Positions 25,329 to 34,362 of a DNA stretch of 64,000 bases are shown one piece after another; position 1 is the stretch's first letter, and the number at the start of each line of letters is the position of its first letter. The notes below the pieces were generated by a model, which did not search any database, was not told the DNA's origin, and saw nothing but the letters and a program-made list of their open reading frames with translations. The stretch is from Natrinema sp. DC36 (GTDB lineage: Archaea > Halobacteriota > Halobacteria > Halobacteriales > Natrialbaceae), in assembly GCF_020405225.1 (NCBI RefSeq), contig NZ_CP084472.1, positions 2,418,001 to 2,482,000 on the forward strand, written 5' to 3'. The translations under genes were made by a program, and so were the position numbers.

Positions 25329-26023
25329 TCGTCGCCGTCAGCGGCGGCAAAGGCGGCGTCGGTAAATCGACGATCGCGTTGAACCTCGGTCGCGAACTGG
25401 ACGCGGTCGTCGTCGACGGCGACCTCACGACCGCCGACCTCCCGCGCGGTCACGGCCCGGACCTCCACGACGTGCTCGCCGGTCGCGCCGAACCGCTCGA
25501 GGCGATCGACCGCCGCGATGCGGTGCGCGTCCTTCCGTGCGGGCGAACCCTCGCCGGCGCTCGCGCTGCGGACCTGACCGCGTTCGCGCGAGTGATCGAT
25601 CGGATCGAACGCGAGTTCGGTCGCGTCCTCGTCGACTGTCCCGCCGGGCTGGCGCGTGACGTGGGCCGACAACTCGCAAGCGCCCACCTGGCCGTCCTCG
25701 TGACGACGCCGACCGAGCCGGCTCTGACCGATGCGCTCCGGACGAAGCGGCTCGCTCTCGCTCTCGAGACGCCGATCGCCGCCGTCGTCCTCAACAGGGC
25801 CGACACTGCGGCCATCGATCGGATCGGTGACCGCGTCGAACGACACTTCGGCGCACCGGCGATCGGGCTCGAGGAACTGCCGGCGGTCGCCGACGCGCAG
25901 GCCCGTCGGCGTCCCGTTCGCGACGTCCATCCCGACTGTCCGACCGTCGACGCCGTTCGGACGGTCGCTCGGCGGATCGAACGCTGCGAGAAACGACTGA
26001 CCGATCGAATCGGTGTCCACTGA
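25325..26023 (+). CDS. MinD/ParA-like P-loop ATPase
   Basis: 232 residues from the ATG at 25325. MIVAVSGGKGGVGKSTIALN is a deviant Walker A (KGGVGKST) with the signature lysine. VVVDGDLTTADLP corresponds to the switch I region and VLVDCPAGLARD to Walker B/switch II. It belongs to the haloarchaeal MinD paralogues, which position chemosensory arrays, archaella and pili rather than the Z ring. It lacks an obvious C-terminal amphipathic membrane helix: the tail reads RIERCEKRLTDRIGVH. It is coupled to the hypothetical gene before it and convergent with the MinD-RecA-like fusion gene at 26076. Confidence 0.88.
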   Translation: MIVAVSGGKGGVGKSTIALNLGRELDAVVVDGDLTTADLPRGHGPDLHDVLAGRAEPLEAIDRRDAVRVLPCGRTLAGARAADLTAFARVIDRIEREFGRVLVDCPAGLARDVGRQLASAHLAVLVTTPTEPALTDALRTKRLALALETPIAAVVLNRADTAAIDRIGDRVERHFGAPAIGLEELPAVADAQARRRPVRDVHPDCPTVDAVRTVARRIERCEKRLTDRIGVH

Positions 26024-26075
26024 TCGGTCCGATACCGGAGATCAGGTACGAGTCGGCTACGTCTCAGAGAGCGAG

Positions 26076-27359
26076 TCAGAACCCGTTACTATTCGGAGCG
26101 ACCGTCTCCTCTCCGAACTCGAGTTCGATCGCCTCCGTGGTCGCCCCGTCGGCTCTATACTTCAGAATCGACAGATAGTGTTCGACGTTCGCCCCTGTCT
26201 CGGGCGTGACCGCCGTTATCTCGAAGACCGCATCGGCCGCGTGCGTCGTCACTGTTCGATTCGACGGAATCGTGTGACCCTTCAGACAGTGTAACAGGCC
26301 AATGCTCCCGGTTTCGACCAGTTGCTCTTTGAGGTCGTCGAGAAACGAGACGTACTCGTCACGACCGTCCCGCTCGAACGCGTTCACGGGATCGACGATC
26401 AGCGTGGACGACGCCGGGAGTTTATCGGTCATCGACCTCGCCTCGGCGATCCCGTTCTCGTCAGAGAGGCGGCGAACCGTCGGCTTTCCCGTCGCCGTCG
26501 GAACGGACTCGAGCGCTCGCTGAACGTTGGCCGGCGACCGTTCGGTCGACAGATAGAGCGTGCCACGGACGGCGGTTGTCTCGGAGAGAAACCGTTCGGA
26601 GCGACTGGCCGGGGCTGCCACGACCGCGACCATGGATCCCGGTTCCAGCCCGCCACCGAACGCCCGATCGAGTGGATCGTAACCGGTCCGCAGCAGGTCT
26701 TCGTCGTACGGTGGAGCCGATCCGTCCATCGCGGTTCTCGTCGCTATCGTCGCCGCGATCTCGTCGTAGGCCGCTCGAGTCGCCTCGTCCGTCAGCGGTG
26801 CCGTTCCGTCGGGTACCCGGCCCAGGACCGGCACGTCGGTCCACGACCTGATCGTCTGTGGGACGCTCTCGCATCTGTTTACTACCGTTCCGAGTATCGG
26901 CACCTCGAGTCGGCGAGCTATCTCGATCGTCGTCTCCGCGGCGGAGATGCTGCGCTCGCTGTCAGTCGTCACGACGATCACTCCCTCGGCTGCCGAGAGC
27001 GGTTCGACAACGTCGATCCCCGCCCCTGACGGACAGTCCACGAACGTTCGGACGGTGTCGGACTCGAGCCGGTCGAGCGCCACCTCGAAGTTTACCCGGT
27101 TCGACGATTCGGGGGCCGACAGCAGCCCGACGTTCGACGTTCGTGGACTCGGCTGGACGACCGATTCGACGGTGGCGTCAGACTCGAGTGCGGCGAGCGT
27201 CGGCGTCCGATCAACGCCGCCCGCGACGTGCAGGTTCGGCAGTTGACAATCGGCGTCGACCGCGATCGACGTCGTTCCACGTCTCCCGACGGCCTCCGCG
27301 AGTCCGATCGTCGTTACCGTCTTTCCACAGCCGCCCTTCGCGCCGGCGATAGCAATCAT
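26076..27359 (-). CDS. MinD-like ATPase fused to a RecA/KaiC-like domain
   Basis: 427 residues. Residues 1-about 210 are MinD-like: MIAIAGAKGGCGKTVTTIG (Walker A KGGCGKT), IAVDADCQLPNLHVAGG and TFVDCPSGAGID. Residues about 225-420 resemble KaiC/RadA-like proteins (LLRTGYDPLDRAFGGGLEPG, TLYLSTERSPANVQRALESV, SSTLIVDPVNAF). The second Walker A is degenerate: APASRSER stands where GxxxxGK[ST] is expected. The C-terminal domain therefore probably binds a partner or ligand without hydrolysis. I recall this as a haloarchaeal family (DUF7125 C-terminus). It converges on the other MinD gene. Function unknown; spatial organisation of a surface machine is one possibility. Confidence 0.85.
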   Translation of the reverse strand: MIAIAGAKGGCGKTVTTIGLAEAVGRRGTTSIAVDADCQLPNLHVAGGVDRTPTLAALESDATVESVVQPSPRTSNVGLLSAPESSNRVNFEVALDRLESDTVRTFVDCPSGAGIDVVEPLSAAEGVIVVTTDSERSISAAETTIEIARRLEVPILGTVVNRCESVPQTIRSWTDVPVLGRVPDGTAPLTDEATRAAYDEIAATIATRTAMDGSAPPYDEDLLRTGYDPLDRAFGGGLEPGSMVAVVAAPASRSERFLSETTAVRGTLYLSTERSPANVQRALESVPTATGKPTVRRLSDENGIAEARSMTDKLPASSTLIVDPVNAFERDGRDEYVSFLDDLKEQLVETGSIGLLHCLKGHTIPSNRTVTTHAADAVFEITAVTPETGANVEHYLSILKYRADGATTEAIELEFGEETVAPNSNGF

Positions 27360-27566
27360 ACCGACAGTGGTGCGGCATCCTTTTTCAACCTCCGTCCCGG
27401 TCCTGAAAGGCGGTCACTCTGGTTCTCGGGATGGCTGTCGCTTGAGGCGAGAATCCGACGATAGTCAACTACTACTCCGCAAACGATCGCATTCGACGTC
27501 AGCGTTCCTGATCGAGACAGTATCCTAAGAATTATACTTTGCTGAAGTAAAGTGATCGTATATAAC

Positions 27567-28778
27567 ATGGGTCGGAAATCGATTCGGACACGCCGGAACT
27601 GGTTGGCGAGTTGTGCGAGCGTTACTGCGGGGCTTGCAACGCTGGCTGGCTGTATGAATAGTGACGAGACGAGTGACGAACCTGAAAACAGCGATGACCT
27701 CCCGCCTACCACATGGCCGATGTACGGCGTCGACCCACAGAATACTGGTCATCATCCGACAGCGACTGGACCGAGTGGTGGAGAGGTAGAACTGCGGACC
27801 GTCTTTGAATCGGAGGGAGTGATTAGTAATAGTCCAGCAATCGCTGACGGGACGTTGTACGTCGCTGCGGACAACCATCTCCACGCAGTTGATCTTGCGA
27901 CTGAGGAACTCGAGTGGAAGAAACAAGTGAATGCCTCACCTAGTGCTCATCCCGCTGTTTCTGATAAAGGGGTGTATGCCGGAACGAAAGACGGGATTGT
28001 CGCAGTAGAGCGTGGCGGCGATTCGGTGCTCTGGCGGAATGATGTGGGAATCAGTAGCATAAATCCTGTGATAGCTGACAATGCTGTAGTCGGTACGCAG
28101 AATCTGATTCTCCATCGCTTTGATCCGGAATTTGGTGACGAAAAACCCCTGCATAATATGCGAGATTATCAGGGCGGTGGACCGCATACAAATGTTCCTG
28201 CCGTTGCTGATGGAACTGTGTATTTTGCGGGTGAAAATACCCTCTATGCGGTGGATCTCGAGACTGGCGAAGTTGAGTGGCAATTCGAAAACCCAGCAGG
28301 AGAACCGTTAGGTGAGAGTAATCCTGCAGTCAAAGATGGGACAGTTTATGTTGGTGGCGAAGACCAGCGTCTTTATGCGATCGATACTGAGAATGGCTCT
28401 GAAGAGTGGTCAATAGAAATTAACGCAAGCGTAGAATGGAGTCCATCAATAGCAGATGGGACGATCTATTTCGGTGGAGCTGGTGCGGGTGCTCAGAAGT
28501 TTTTTGCTATTGATCAAGAGTCTCAAGATCATGTTTGGGGACCGAAGGACCTTCGATACAGTGTGCGCTCAAAGCCGATAGTTGCTGATGGGATTGTCTA
28601 TCTCTCTAATTATCGTGATTTGATTGCCTTCGATTCTGAGAACGGAACAGTGAATTGGAAATATGAAGATATCGGAGAGGGAGTGAGTGAATCTATAGGT
28701 GCTACACCTGCACTTTCTGATGGCCAACTCTATTTTTCGTCATTAGCTGGTGAGGTTTGTAAGATTACCAGTTCGTGA
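27567..28778 (+). CDS. Tat lipoprotein with PQQ-type beta-propeller
   Basis: 403 residues from the ATG at 27567. The signal RTRRNWLASCASVTAGLATL ends in a lipobox LAGC, so the protein is exported through Tat and lipid-anchored outside the cell. The rest is a PQQ/quinoprotein-like propeller with about seven repeats of the pattern PAVADGTVYFAG...LYAVDLETGEVEWQFE. Such propellers often act as scaffolds or BamB-like partners; a catalytic quinoprotein role would need metal and PQQ ligands that I cannot confirm. Its base composition is clearly more AT-rich than the genes before it, matching the distal part of the convergent pilus operon. It may belong to a transferred surface patch. Confidence 0.88.
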   Translation: MGRKSIRTRRNWLASCASVTAGLATLAGCMNSDETSDEPENSDDLPPTTWPMYGVDPQNTGHHPTATGPSGGEVELRTVFESEGVISNSPAIADGTLYVAADNHLHAVDLATEELEWKKQVNASPSAHPAVSDKGVYAGTKDGIVAVERGGDSVLWRNDVGISSINPVIADNAVVGTQNLILHRFDPEFGDEKPLHNMRDYQGGGPHTNVPAVADGTVYFAGENTLYAVDLETGEVEWQFENPAGEPLGESNPAVKDGTVYVGGEDQRLYAIDTENGSEEWSIEINASVEWSPSIADGTIYFGGAGAGAQKFFAIDQESQDHVWGPKDLRYSVRSKPIVADGIVYLSNYRDLIAFDSENGTVNWKYEDIGEGVSESIGATPALSDGQLYFSSLAGEVCKITSS

Positions 28779-28839
28779 GTATCAGCACCTATTATTAGAT
28801 TAAATAGTATTTATATAGTTAGTTATGGCCACTATAAGA

Positions 28840-31800
28840 CTAAACTGGCAAACTTCCTGTAGCCTTATCGGATATACACTCGTTACTATTTGCTTCAAAA
28901 CTAGGGCCAGTACTGTTCCAAGCGACTGAACAGTCCTCCTGTGGAGAATTTGAAGTCTTGTATCGCCATGTATCACCGACTCCCGGGGATCCCTTAGCCA
29001 GTAGTTGGGGACTCGGAACAACGATTGGGATCGCGAGGTTATTATCGAATGAGATCGGTTCAACAGACCCGGCTACAAGTTCGTCCTTTTTAGCCCAAGG
29101 TGGTGTATCAATCGTTACATCTGTATCTTGTCGCACATATGTTATTCCGCTTGTGCTCGTTGGGTCTCCGCTATTGCCACGTACTTCGAACCGGGCGTAT
29201 TCTCCTTGTATCTCAAGATAATACGCATCAAGCTGCAGGTAGAACAGTGATGGCCACGGCATAAGAGGGAAACCGGGATGTCCGACACCGTCGAAGTATC
29301 CAACTCCCAACGGGGCATGATCTGTCTCATTGATATTATCGATAGAGAGTGCATCACCTCCTTCTGGTCGGACTGCAGGGACATCAGTTCGATTAATAGT
29401 TTCTAACGAGAGATACGTCGGTGACGCCTCGACCTGATAATTCACGTCCTCCATCAATGGTGGACCCTTGAGCGATACTCGTGCATCTTCAGGACGCGTT
29501 TCGGGATCCATCTTCTGATCAACGAAGTTCATTGGACCACCGAGGAGATCATTACTGGTATCGAGAAGGCCTCCAAGAAGATCATTGAGTATGGCATTAC
29601 TTTCACCGAGTGTATCGTCGTGCCAGCTACTGATCCGATCGATATTATCGTATGTATTCTCAAAATATTGCTTCCGAACCTCTGCCCGGAGGAGATCGGC
29701 TGTATTATCGTACGGTTCGGAGACGTTTTGATACACTATCTCGCCTTCTAGACTACTCACATTCCTCTTAATTTTCTTGAGAGGGCTTGGCTTCTCAACC
29801 ATATTCCAGAGATCAGTTTGATGGGGTTCCACGGTCGTTATGACTTTGTAGTGTGTCTGATTAAGGTCGGCTAGTACCCACTGGTACAGTTCGTCCTTGT
29901 TCCGTGGCTTGACATCAATATTCGGAGATGAAAAGTATGGAATCGCCTTGTCGAAGTCCCCTGCCGTGATTATCGATTCACTTGAACTCTCAATCTTCCG
30001 TTCAAGTTCCCGTTCTTGTGACTGCACAGAGGTTGAGCTCAGATTAAATACCTCTTTGATAGCTTTGCTCTTGATATTTCTAAAATTCCAAACTGGACTA
30101 TACTCTTCACCCCACGAATTTGTTTTAAAGAGCGACTGAATACCACGGGTTTCCCTCTCAACTTCAATATCATTCGAGATAAAATCTCCAGTAATCTCAT
30201 AGCTTGCACTATATGTTATGTTATCTTTCCAGTTCCAGCGTGTACGTGATGAATCATTTTCGTCTTCATGCACCCATTCTGTCCTGACTCCAATAGAATT
30301 CTTATAGTCAATAGTGATTCGAGCCAGATCTCGGTTATCGAAGCTAGTATCATCTTCTTCTGAAATTATGTTAATTGAGGCATCAGCATCTGCTGGTGAG
30401 ATACCAGCATAATACGTTCTGTTAGCGGAACCAGACCAGTTTTTTGGGTTTGGAGCCCATTCACTCGGAGGCAATGGTTCTGGTAAGTTGTCATTCCTAA
30501 GCAATCTAGATTCAGTCGACTTAATTTCTGCCTGGTAAATGTCGTTTATTGAATTCGATATCTGATCACTTCCGGGGTATTCATTTGTGAACACTCTCTC
30601 AATGCGCTCCATAACACCGCTATCATCGTCTCTCAGATTCCCTACCCTGTCCGCTATACCTTGGTTATCTACTCTGTCTGAGTAGTAGCTTTCCAGATAT
30701 GCTTTGGAAAATTGGTTGCTTTTCTTAAGCCGTCCGTTAAACTCCGACTCTACTCGATCCATGTTCATTCCAGCCACCATCTGCATATACGCAACATCGG
30801 CAAACGGGTGGGCCTGAATCTCGACATCGGTCTCGACGTTGTCCTCGAGCATCGTCAGCATTATATCCTGTACAGTCGGCGGATCCGGAAGTTCCCCTTC
30901 CTGATCGATTAGATCACTATTACAGATATTAGTCCGATTAGAGAGATTACTCGCCTCCCCGTCCGGGAGGAAGTCCGCGGTCTCGATATCGCCCGCGCTC
31001 GAGGCGAGATCACCGGCCATACAGAGCGTCGGTAAGAGCATGGCGCGGTCTTTGTACGGGTCGGTTGTACCGAAGGTTTTCTCCTGCAGTCCGAAGACGG
31101 CGTCGTTGACCATGACTTCGGTGTGCTCGTTGGGAGTAAGGTTGTGGAAGGCGCGATCACCGCTGTCGAGTCGGTCGTAGTAGGCTTTCCCCCACGCGTA
31201 CGGGTACATCCGAGCGGCAAAGTACCGCCCGAAGCCGTCGTACTGGCCGTCGCTTTCGAAAAAGCCCGTGTTGAGCTGCGATTGGAACTCGTCGGTTCGG
31301 TCTTTGAGTTGATAGAGCGGCGTGCCGACAGTCACCGACAGCTCCCGCCGCTCGGTGACTGGCTGACGCTCCGTTTCGTCGACGGTGAGTTCGATGCCGT
31401 CAACCGTGACGGTGAGGACCCCCGATTCCTCTTTCTCGAGCGAGACTCGATCGATCGCCGCCTCGAGGTCGTCGCTGTCGCTCCAGTCGATCCGTTCGAC
31501 GGCGGCACGGGCGGTCGTCTCCCCATCGAATTGCTGATGAGCGCTCGCGAACGACTCCGAAACCTCTCGGTAGATGAGGAGTTTGAGATACTGGTCGAAG
31601 ACGGCCTCGTCGTCGTCCATCGCGGCGCGAACGGGGGCATCTGCCCCGTCGGTCGACGTGACGGGGGCACCAGCGGCATCCTCGGTTGCGCGGACGACCG
31701 CCTGCCGCAGTTCGGCGATCGCGACCGACTCGGCGCGATCCATGGCGAGCGCCCGATCGGTGTCGACGGCTGGGGTGTCTCTGGACTCCAACACGCCGAC

Positions 31801-31902
31801 GATCGCGATGCTACTGACCAGTAGCAGCACGGCGATCAGGGCGAACGGAATCCGGGCTCGGTCGTCGTCTGCGATCGAAACTGTGTGGGGTCTGCGTGTC
31901 AT
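28840..31902 (-). CDS. Large secreted/pseudopilin-like protein, last gene of Tad-like operon (DUF7286-like)
   Basis: 1020 residues. One N-terminal helix (IPFALIAVLLLVSSIAIVGV) leads into a very long extracytoplasmic region beginning with tyrosine-rich sequence (FARFDGFGRYFAARMYPYAW-like, near residues 215-240). Near the end come LMPWPSLFYLQLDAYYLEIQ and QDTDVTIDTPPWAKK. It overlaps the upstream gene by four bases (ATGA at 31902-31899). Size and position match a haloarchaeal family I recall as DUF7286. Codons 1 to about 315 are GC-rich like the operon, whereas the rest (below about 30950) is AT-rich. That pattern suggests a recombined, surface-exposed C-terminal region. A role as pilus tip or adhesin is inference. 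Confidence 0.82.
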   Translation of the reverse strand: MTRRPHTVSIADDDRARIPFALIAVLLLVSSIAIVGVLESRDTPAVDTDRALAMDRAESVAIAELRQAVVRATEDAAGAPVTSTDGADAPVRAAMDDDEAVFDQYLKLLIYREVSESFASAHQQFDGETTARAAVERIDWSDSDDLEAAIDRVSLEKEESGVLTVTVDGIELTVDETERQPVTERRELSVTVGTPLYQLKDRTDEFQSQLNTGFFESDGQYDGFGRYFAARMYPYAWGKAYYDRLDSGDRAFHNLTPNEHTEVMVNDAVFGLQEKTFGTTDPYKDRAMLLPTLCMAGDLASSAGDIETADFLPDGEASNLSNRTNICNSDLIDQEGELPDPPTVQDIMLTMLEDNVETDVEIQAHPFADVAYMQMVAGMNMDRVESEFNGRLKKSNQFSKAYLESYYSDRVDNQGIADRVGNLRDDDSGVMERIERVFTNEYPGSDQISNSINDIYQAEIKSTESRLLRNDNLPEPLPPSEWAPNPKNWSGSANRTYYAGISPADADASINIISEEDDTSFDNRDLARITIDYKNSIGVRTEWVHEDENDSSRTRWNWKDNITYSASYEITGDFISNDIEVERETRGIQSLFKTNSWGEEYSPVWNFRNIKSKAIKEVFNLSSTSVQSQERELERKIESSSESIITAGDFDKAIPYFSSPNIDVKPRNKDELYQWVLADLNQTHYKVITTVEPHQTDLWNMVEKPSPLKKIKRNVSSLEGEIVYQNVSEPYDNTADLLRAEVRKQYFENTYDNIDRISSWHDDTLGESNAILNDLLGGLLDTSNDLLGGPMNFVDQKMDPETRPEDARVSLKGPPLMEDVNYQVEASPTYLSLETINRTDVPAVRPEGGDALSIDNINETDHAPLGVGYFDGVGHPGFPLMPWPSLFYLQLDAYYLEIQGEYARFEVRGNSGDPTSTSGITYVRQDTDVTIDTPPWAKKDELVAGSVEPISFDNNLAIPIVVPSPQLLAKGSPGVGDTWRYKTSNSPQEDCSVAWNSTGPSFEANSNECISDKATGSLPV

Positions 31903-32894
31903 ACGTGCCAGGTTTGAATCGTAATCGTGACCTCGTCGGTCGATACTTCGTCGGCGAGCAACGCGGCGATCTCCTCGTCGCGTCGCTCGCCGTCGTACTG
32001 CTCCTCGATCGCCGCGATTTCGTCTGCCAGCGCCGTTTGCAGGTCCTCCCCGAGCCAGTGTCCCAGCCCACTCCGGCCGAATGTGTCCGCGTCCGCGATC
32101 CCGCGAACCACCTGTGCGTTCGCTTCGACCGCGTCCGCCTCCTCGCGCTTGAGCGGACCGTGGTGAGCCGGAGCCGTCGTCCCCGTGAACTCGTACTCGA
32201 GCGGTTTCACCAGCCGCTCGTACTGTGAGACGGTGAGTTCGTGGGAGAGCCCCTGGCTCTCGAGGGATCGCTGGGTCGCCGCGGGCGGGAAGTAGCCGTC
32301 GACGATCGCGTCTCCGATCACCATTCCAACCGCTTCGTACGCGTCTGCGTCCACGGACGCGGTTTCGACCTCGTCCGAATCGATGGCCGGAATCCCGCTC
32401 GAGGCCGTCAGCGTGACGCTCGAGACGTCCTCGTTCGGCGGCGGTCGTTCACCGGCCGTCGCCGTACCGTTGATCGAGGCGCCGTCGTAGGGCTCCCACT
32501 CGGCGATGACGTAGAAATGGCGGTTCGACCCGATGAGGGCGCTTTCGACGGACGCACCGACGGCGGTTTCGAACTCGTTCCCTGTAGGGCGAATTCGAGT
32601 GCCGTCGACGCGGGCGTTCGCGACGGCTGCGTCCGCGAGGAGTCCGGTGGCGGAGCCGTACTCGGTTCGGTGGTACTCCCCCTCCCGATCCGCGATCGGC
32701 GCAGCGTCTTCGAGGCTGTACTGAACGCTGATGGTCGATTCGCCGAGAAGTTCGGCCGTCCGGTCGGCCCGATTCTCGTCGAGCTCGTCGTCCGAGTTGT
32801 GCAGGTGGATCCCGATCAGCAGGACGCTGGCACTAATGAGCAGGAGGGCCATCGCGACGTCCATGACCGTACTCACGGCGCGGTCGACGCTCAT
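31899..32894 (-). CDS. Tad-like operon pseudopilin-type protein (DUF7284-like)
   Basis: 331 residues from the ATG at 32894, which overlaps the upstream stop as ATGA; an ATG at 32903 is the alternative start. MSVDRAVSTVMDVAMALLLI is a class III signal-like start with one long hydrophobic helix (ALLLISASVLLIGIHL). An acidic extracytoplasmic domain follows, rich in Glu/Asp, ending DEVTITIQTWHV. The architecture (short basic start, single helix, globular exterior) is that of minor pseudopilins such as TadE/TadG. It is co-transcribed with all genes from 39430 down. I recall the family as DUF7284. Confidence 0.8.
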   Translation of the reverse strand: MSVDRAVSTVMDVAMALLLISASVLLIGIHLHNSDDELDENRADRTAELLGESTISVQYSLEDAAPIADREGEYHRTEYGSATGLLADAAVANARVDGTRIRPTGNEFETAVGASVESALIGSNRHFYVIAEWEPYDGASINGTATAGERPPPNEDVSSVTLTASSGIPAIDSDEVETASVDADAYEAVGMVIGDAIVDGYFPPAATQRSLESQGLSHELTVSQYERLVKPLEYEFTGTTAPAHHGPLKREEADAVEANAQVVRGIADADTFGRSGLGHWLGEDLQTALADEIAAIEEQYDGERRDEEIAALLADEVSTDEVTITIQTWHV

Positions 32895-33376
32895 CCGTTC
32901 CACACCCCAACGAGTAGCGTTCCACCGCGGACCGCACCGGGCCTCGTGGCGACGGCGATGGGACGGGTAGCAACGCCCGCTTCGGCCGGCGGCCCCTCGA
33001 GTTCGCCGCTCTCGATTGGATCGCGATTCGGCTGCCCGTCAGTTCCGAACAACGCGTCGGCGACGACGGTCTCACGGCCGTCATCGACGACCGTTACCTG
33101 CACGTAAACGTTCCGTCCGTGCGGGAGCGACGCCGTCTCGATCAGGGCCTCGAGTTCGTCGTGATCATAACTGCGAACGACGCCATCGGTCTCGATGTCC
33201 CCTTTGATCCGAGTCACTGCCGTCTCTTCGGTCGTCCGGTCGGTGGTTCCGGGAAGCGTATCCGTCAGATAGAGGCCGTAGAGTCCGATACCGACGATAA
33301 GCGCCGAAACGGCGACGAGTGCGGCGAGCGGCTCGGTCTGCCCGCGCTGTCCGTTAGGCGCTGACGAGCGTGACAT
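32891..33376 (-). CDS. Tad-like operon small pseudopilin (DUF7285-like)
   Basis: 161 residues. MSRSSAPNGQRGQTEPLAAL has the G/Q-T-E-P-L form of a type IV pilin-like signal: a charged leader, a Glu at +5-like spacing, then a hydrophobic helix VAVSALIVGIGLYGLYLTD. The exterior domain is small and beta-rich (NVYVQVTVVDDGRETVVADA). It could be processed by the prepilin peptidase PibD. It overlaps the upstream gene by 23 bases and the downstream gene by four. The family is recalled as DUF7285; a role as major or minor subunit of the fibre is inference. Confidence 0.8.
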   Translation of the reverse strand: MSRSSAPNGQRGQTEPLAALVAVSALIVGIGLYGLYLTDTLPGTTDRTTEETAVTRIKGDIETDGVVRSYDHDELEALIETASLPHGRNVYVQVTVVDDGRETVVADALFGTDGQPNRDPIESGELEGPPAEAGVATRPIAVATRPGAVRGGTLLVGVWNG

Positions 33377-34250
33377 AGAACGACTCCGATTCCTGGTTTT
33401 TGTTCACGTATCCGCGGGTCTCGAGGTTGGTATCCGTGATATCGATTGTTTCTCCACCGGGCCCACAGAGAGGGACCATCTCACTGCCACGGTCGGCCCG
33501 AATAGTCTCCTTACAGATGGTCGCGCCCTCGGCGTCGATCTCAACGTCGACTGGAAATTTCAACCAACTGTTCTTATGGAAATCGTACGGTCTAGCGGGT
33601 GCGGTTTCTCTCGAGGGAGACGCTTCGACGGATTTCTCGATGTATGTGTCCAGTTCCCTGCTTTCGGCGGTAAACGTCAGTTTCGTGTCAGTGTTCGCCT
33701 CGTACGCAAATGTGGCCTCATGAGTCGTGCCAGCTGCATAGATCAGTTCGATTGACGCGCGTATCGTCGGAACCGGTGTCGTACTGATCGTTCTGACCCG
33801 TAGCTGATCGTCTGCAGTCCGCCACTCACCTGTGTTATCGTCATATGCGTCTTCGACGTCCTCGAGAAAGTCGTCGAGCGCGTGCGTCTCCGTATCATCG
33901 AGTTCCGCCGCGTATTCTTCTTCGAAGGATCGGCCCGCTGTGAGGTTCTCGAGGCGTTCGTGCCCCATCACGGGGACGACGTGGCCGTAGCTGAGACTCG
34001 CCCGGGAGGTGCCGTGCTCGTTTCGCATCGCGAGCGTTCGGCCATCGAACTTGATCTCGGTCGCGTCGTGATCGTACGTGGCACTCGCGTCGTACGAGCT
34101 CCCTGCGGTTCGCTCGATGGTGTTTACGGCTCGGTTCGTGTCCGGGGGTGGTCCGGTCGGTAGCCCGAGTGCGATACCGGCGACGGTGGCGCTGATAATC
34201 GAGACCGCCAGCCAGACGTACCACGCGTCGACCGGAGCTTCCAGATCCAT
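33354..34250 (-). CDS. Tad-like operon secreted protein (DUF7283-like)
   Basis: 298 residues. MDLEAPVDAWYVWLAVSIIS with one transmembrane helix (LAVSIISATVAGIALGLP) is followed by an exported domain containing two cysteines (TICKETI and PLCGPGG) that could form a disulfide, and ending NKNQESESFYVTLVSA. It lies 112 bp after the TadC-like gene, the only real gap in the operon, and overlaps the next gene. I recall this family as DUF7283. The likely role is a minor pseudopilin or assembly factor. Confidence 0.8.
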   Translation of the reverse strand: MDLEAPVDAWYVWLAVSIISATVAGIALGLPTGPPPDTNRAVNTIERTAGSSYDASATYDHDATEIKFDGRTLAMRNEHGTSRASLSYGHVVPVMGHERLENLTAGRSFEEEYAAELDDTETHALDDFLEDVEDAYDDNTGEWRTADDQLRVRTISTTPVPTIRASIELIYAAGTTHEATFAYEANTDTKLTFTAESRELDTYIEKSVEASPSRETAPARPYDFHKNSWLKFPVDVEIDAEGATICKETIRADRGSEMVPLCGPGGETIDITDTNLETRGYVNKNQESESFYVTLVSA

Positions 34251-34362
34251 GCTGCTGGTGGCCGCGTATTCGTATTTAAATCCGAGTCCGGATCGAACCG
34301 AGTCCAGATTGAACCGAGGCCGGATCGAGAGCCGCGACGCGACGAGCGCGGGACCGAGTTGA

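Noticed and set aside
26013-26294. 93-codon plus-strand frame between the two MinD-like genes
   Set aside because: Most of it is antisense to the fusion gene, and arginine content rises as in shadow frames.
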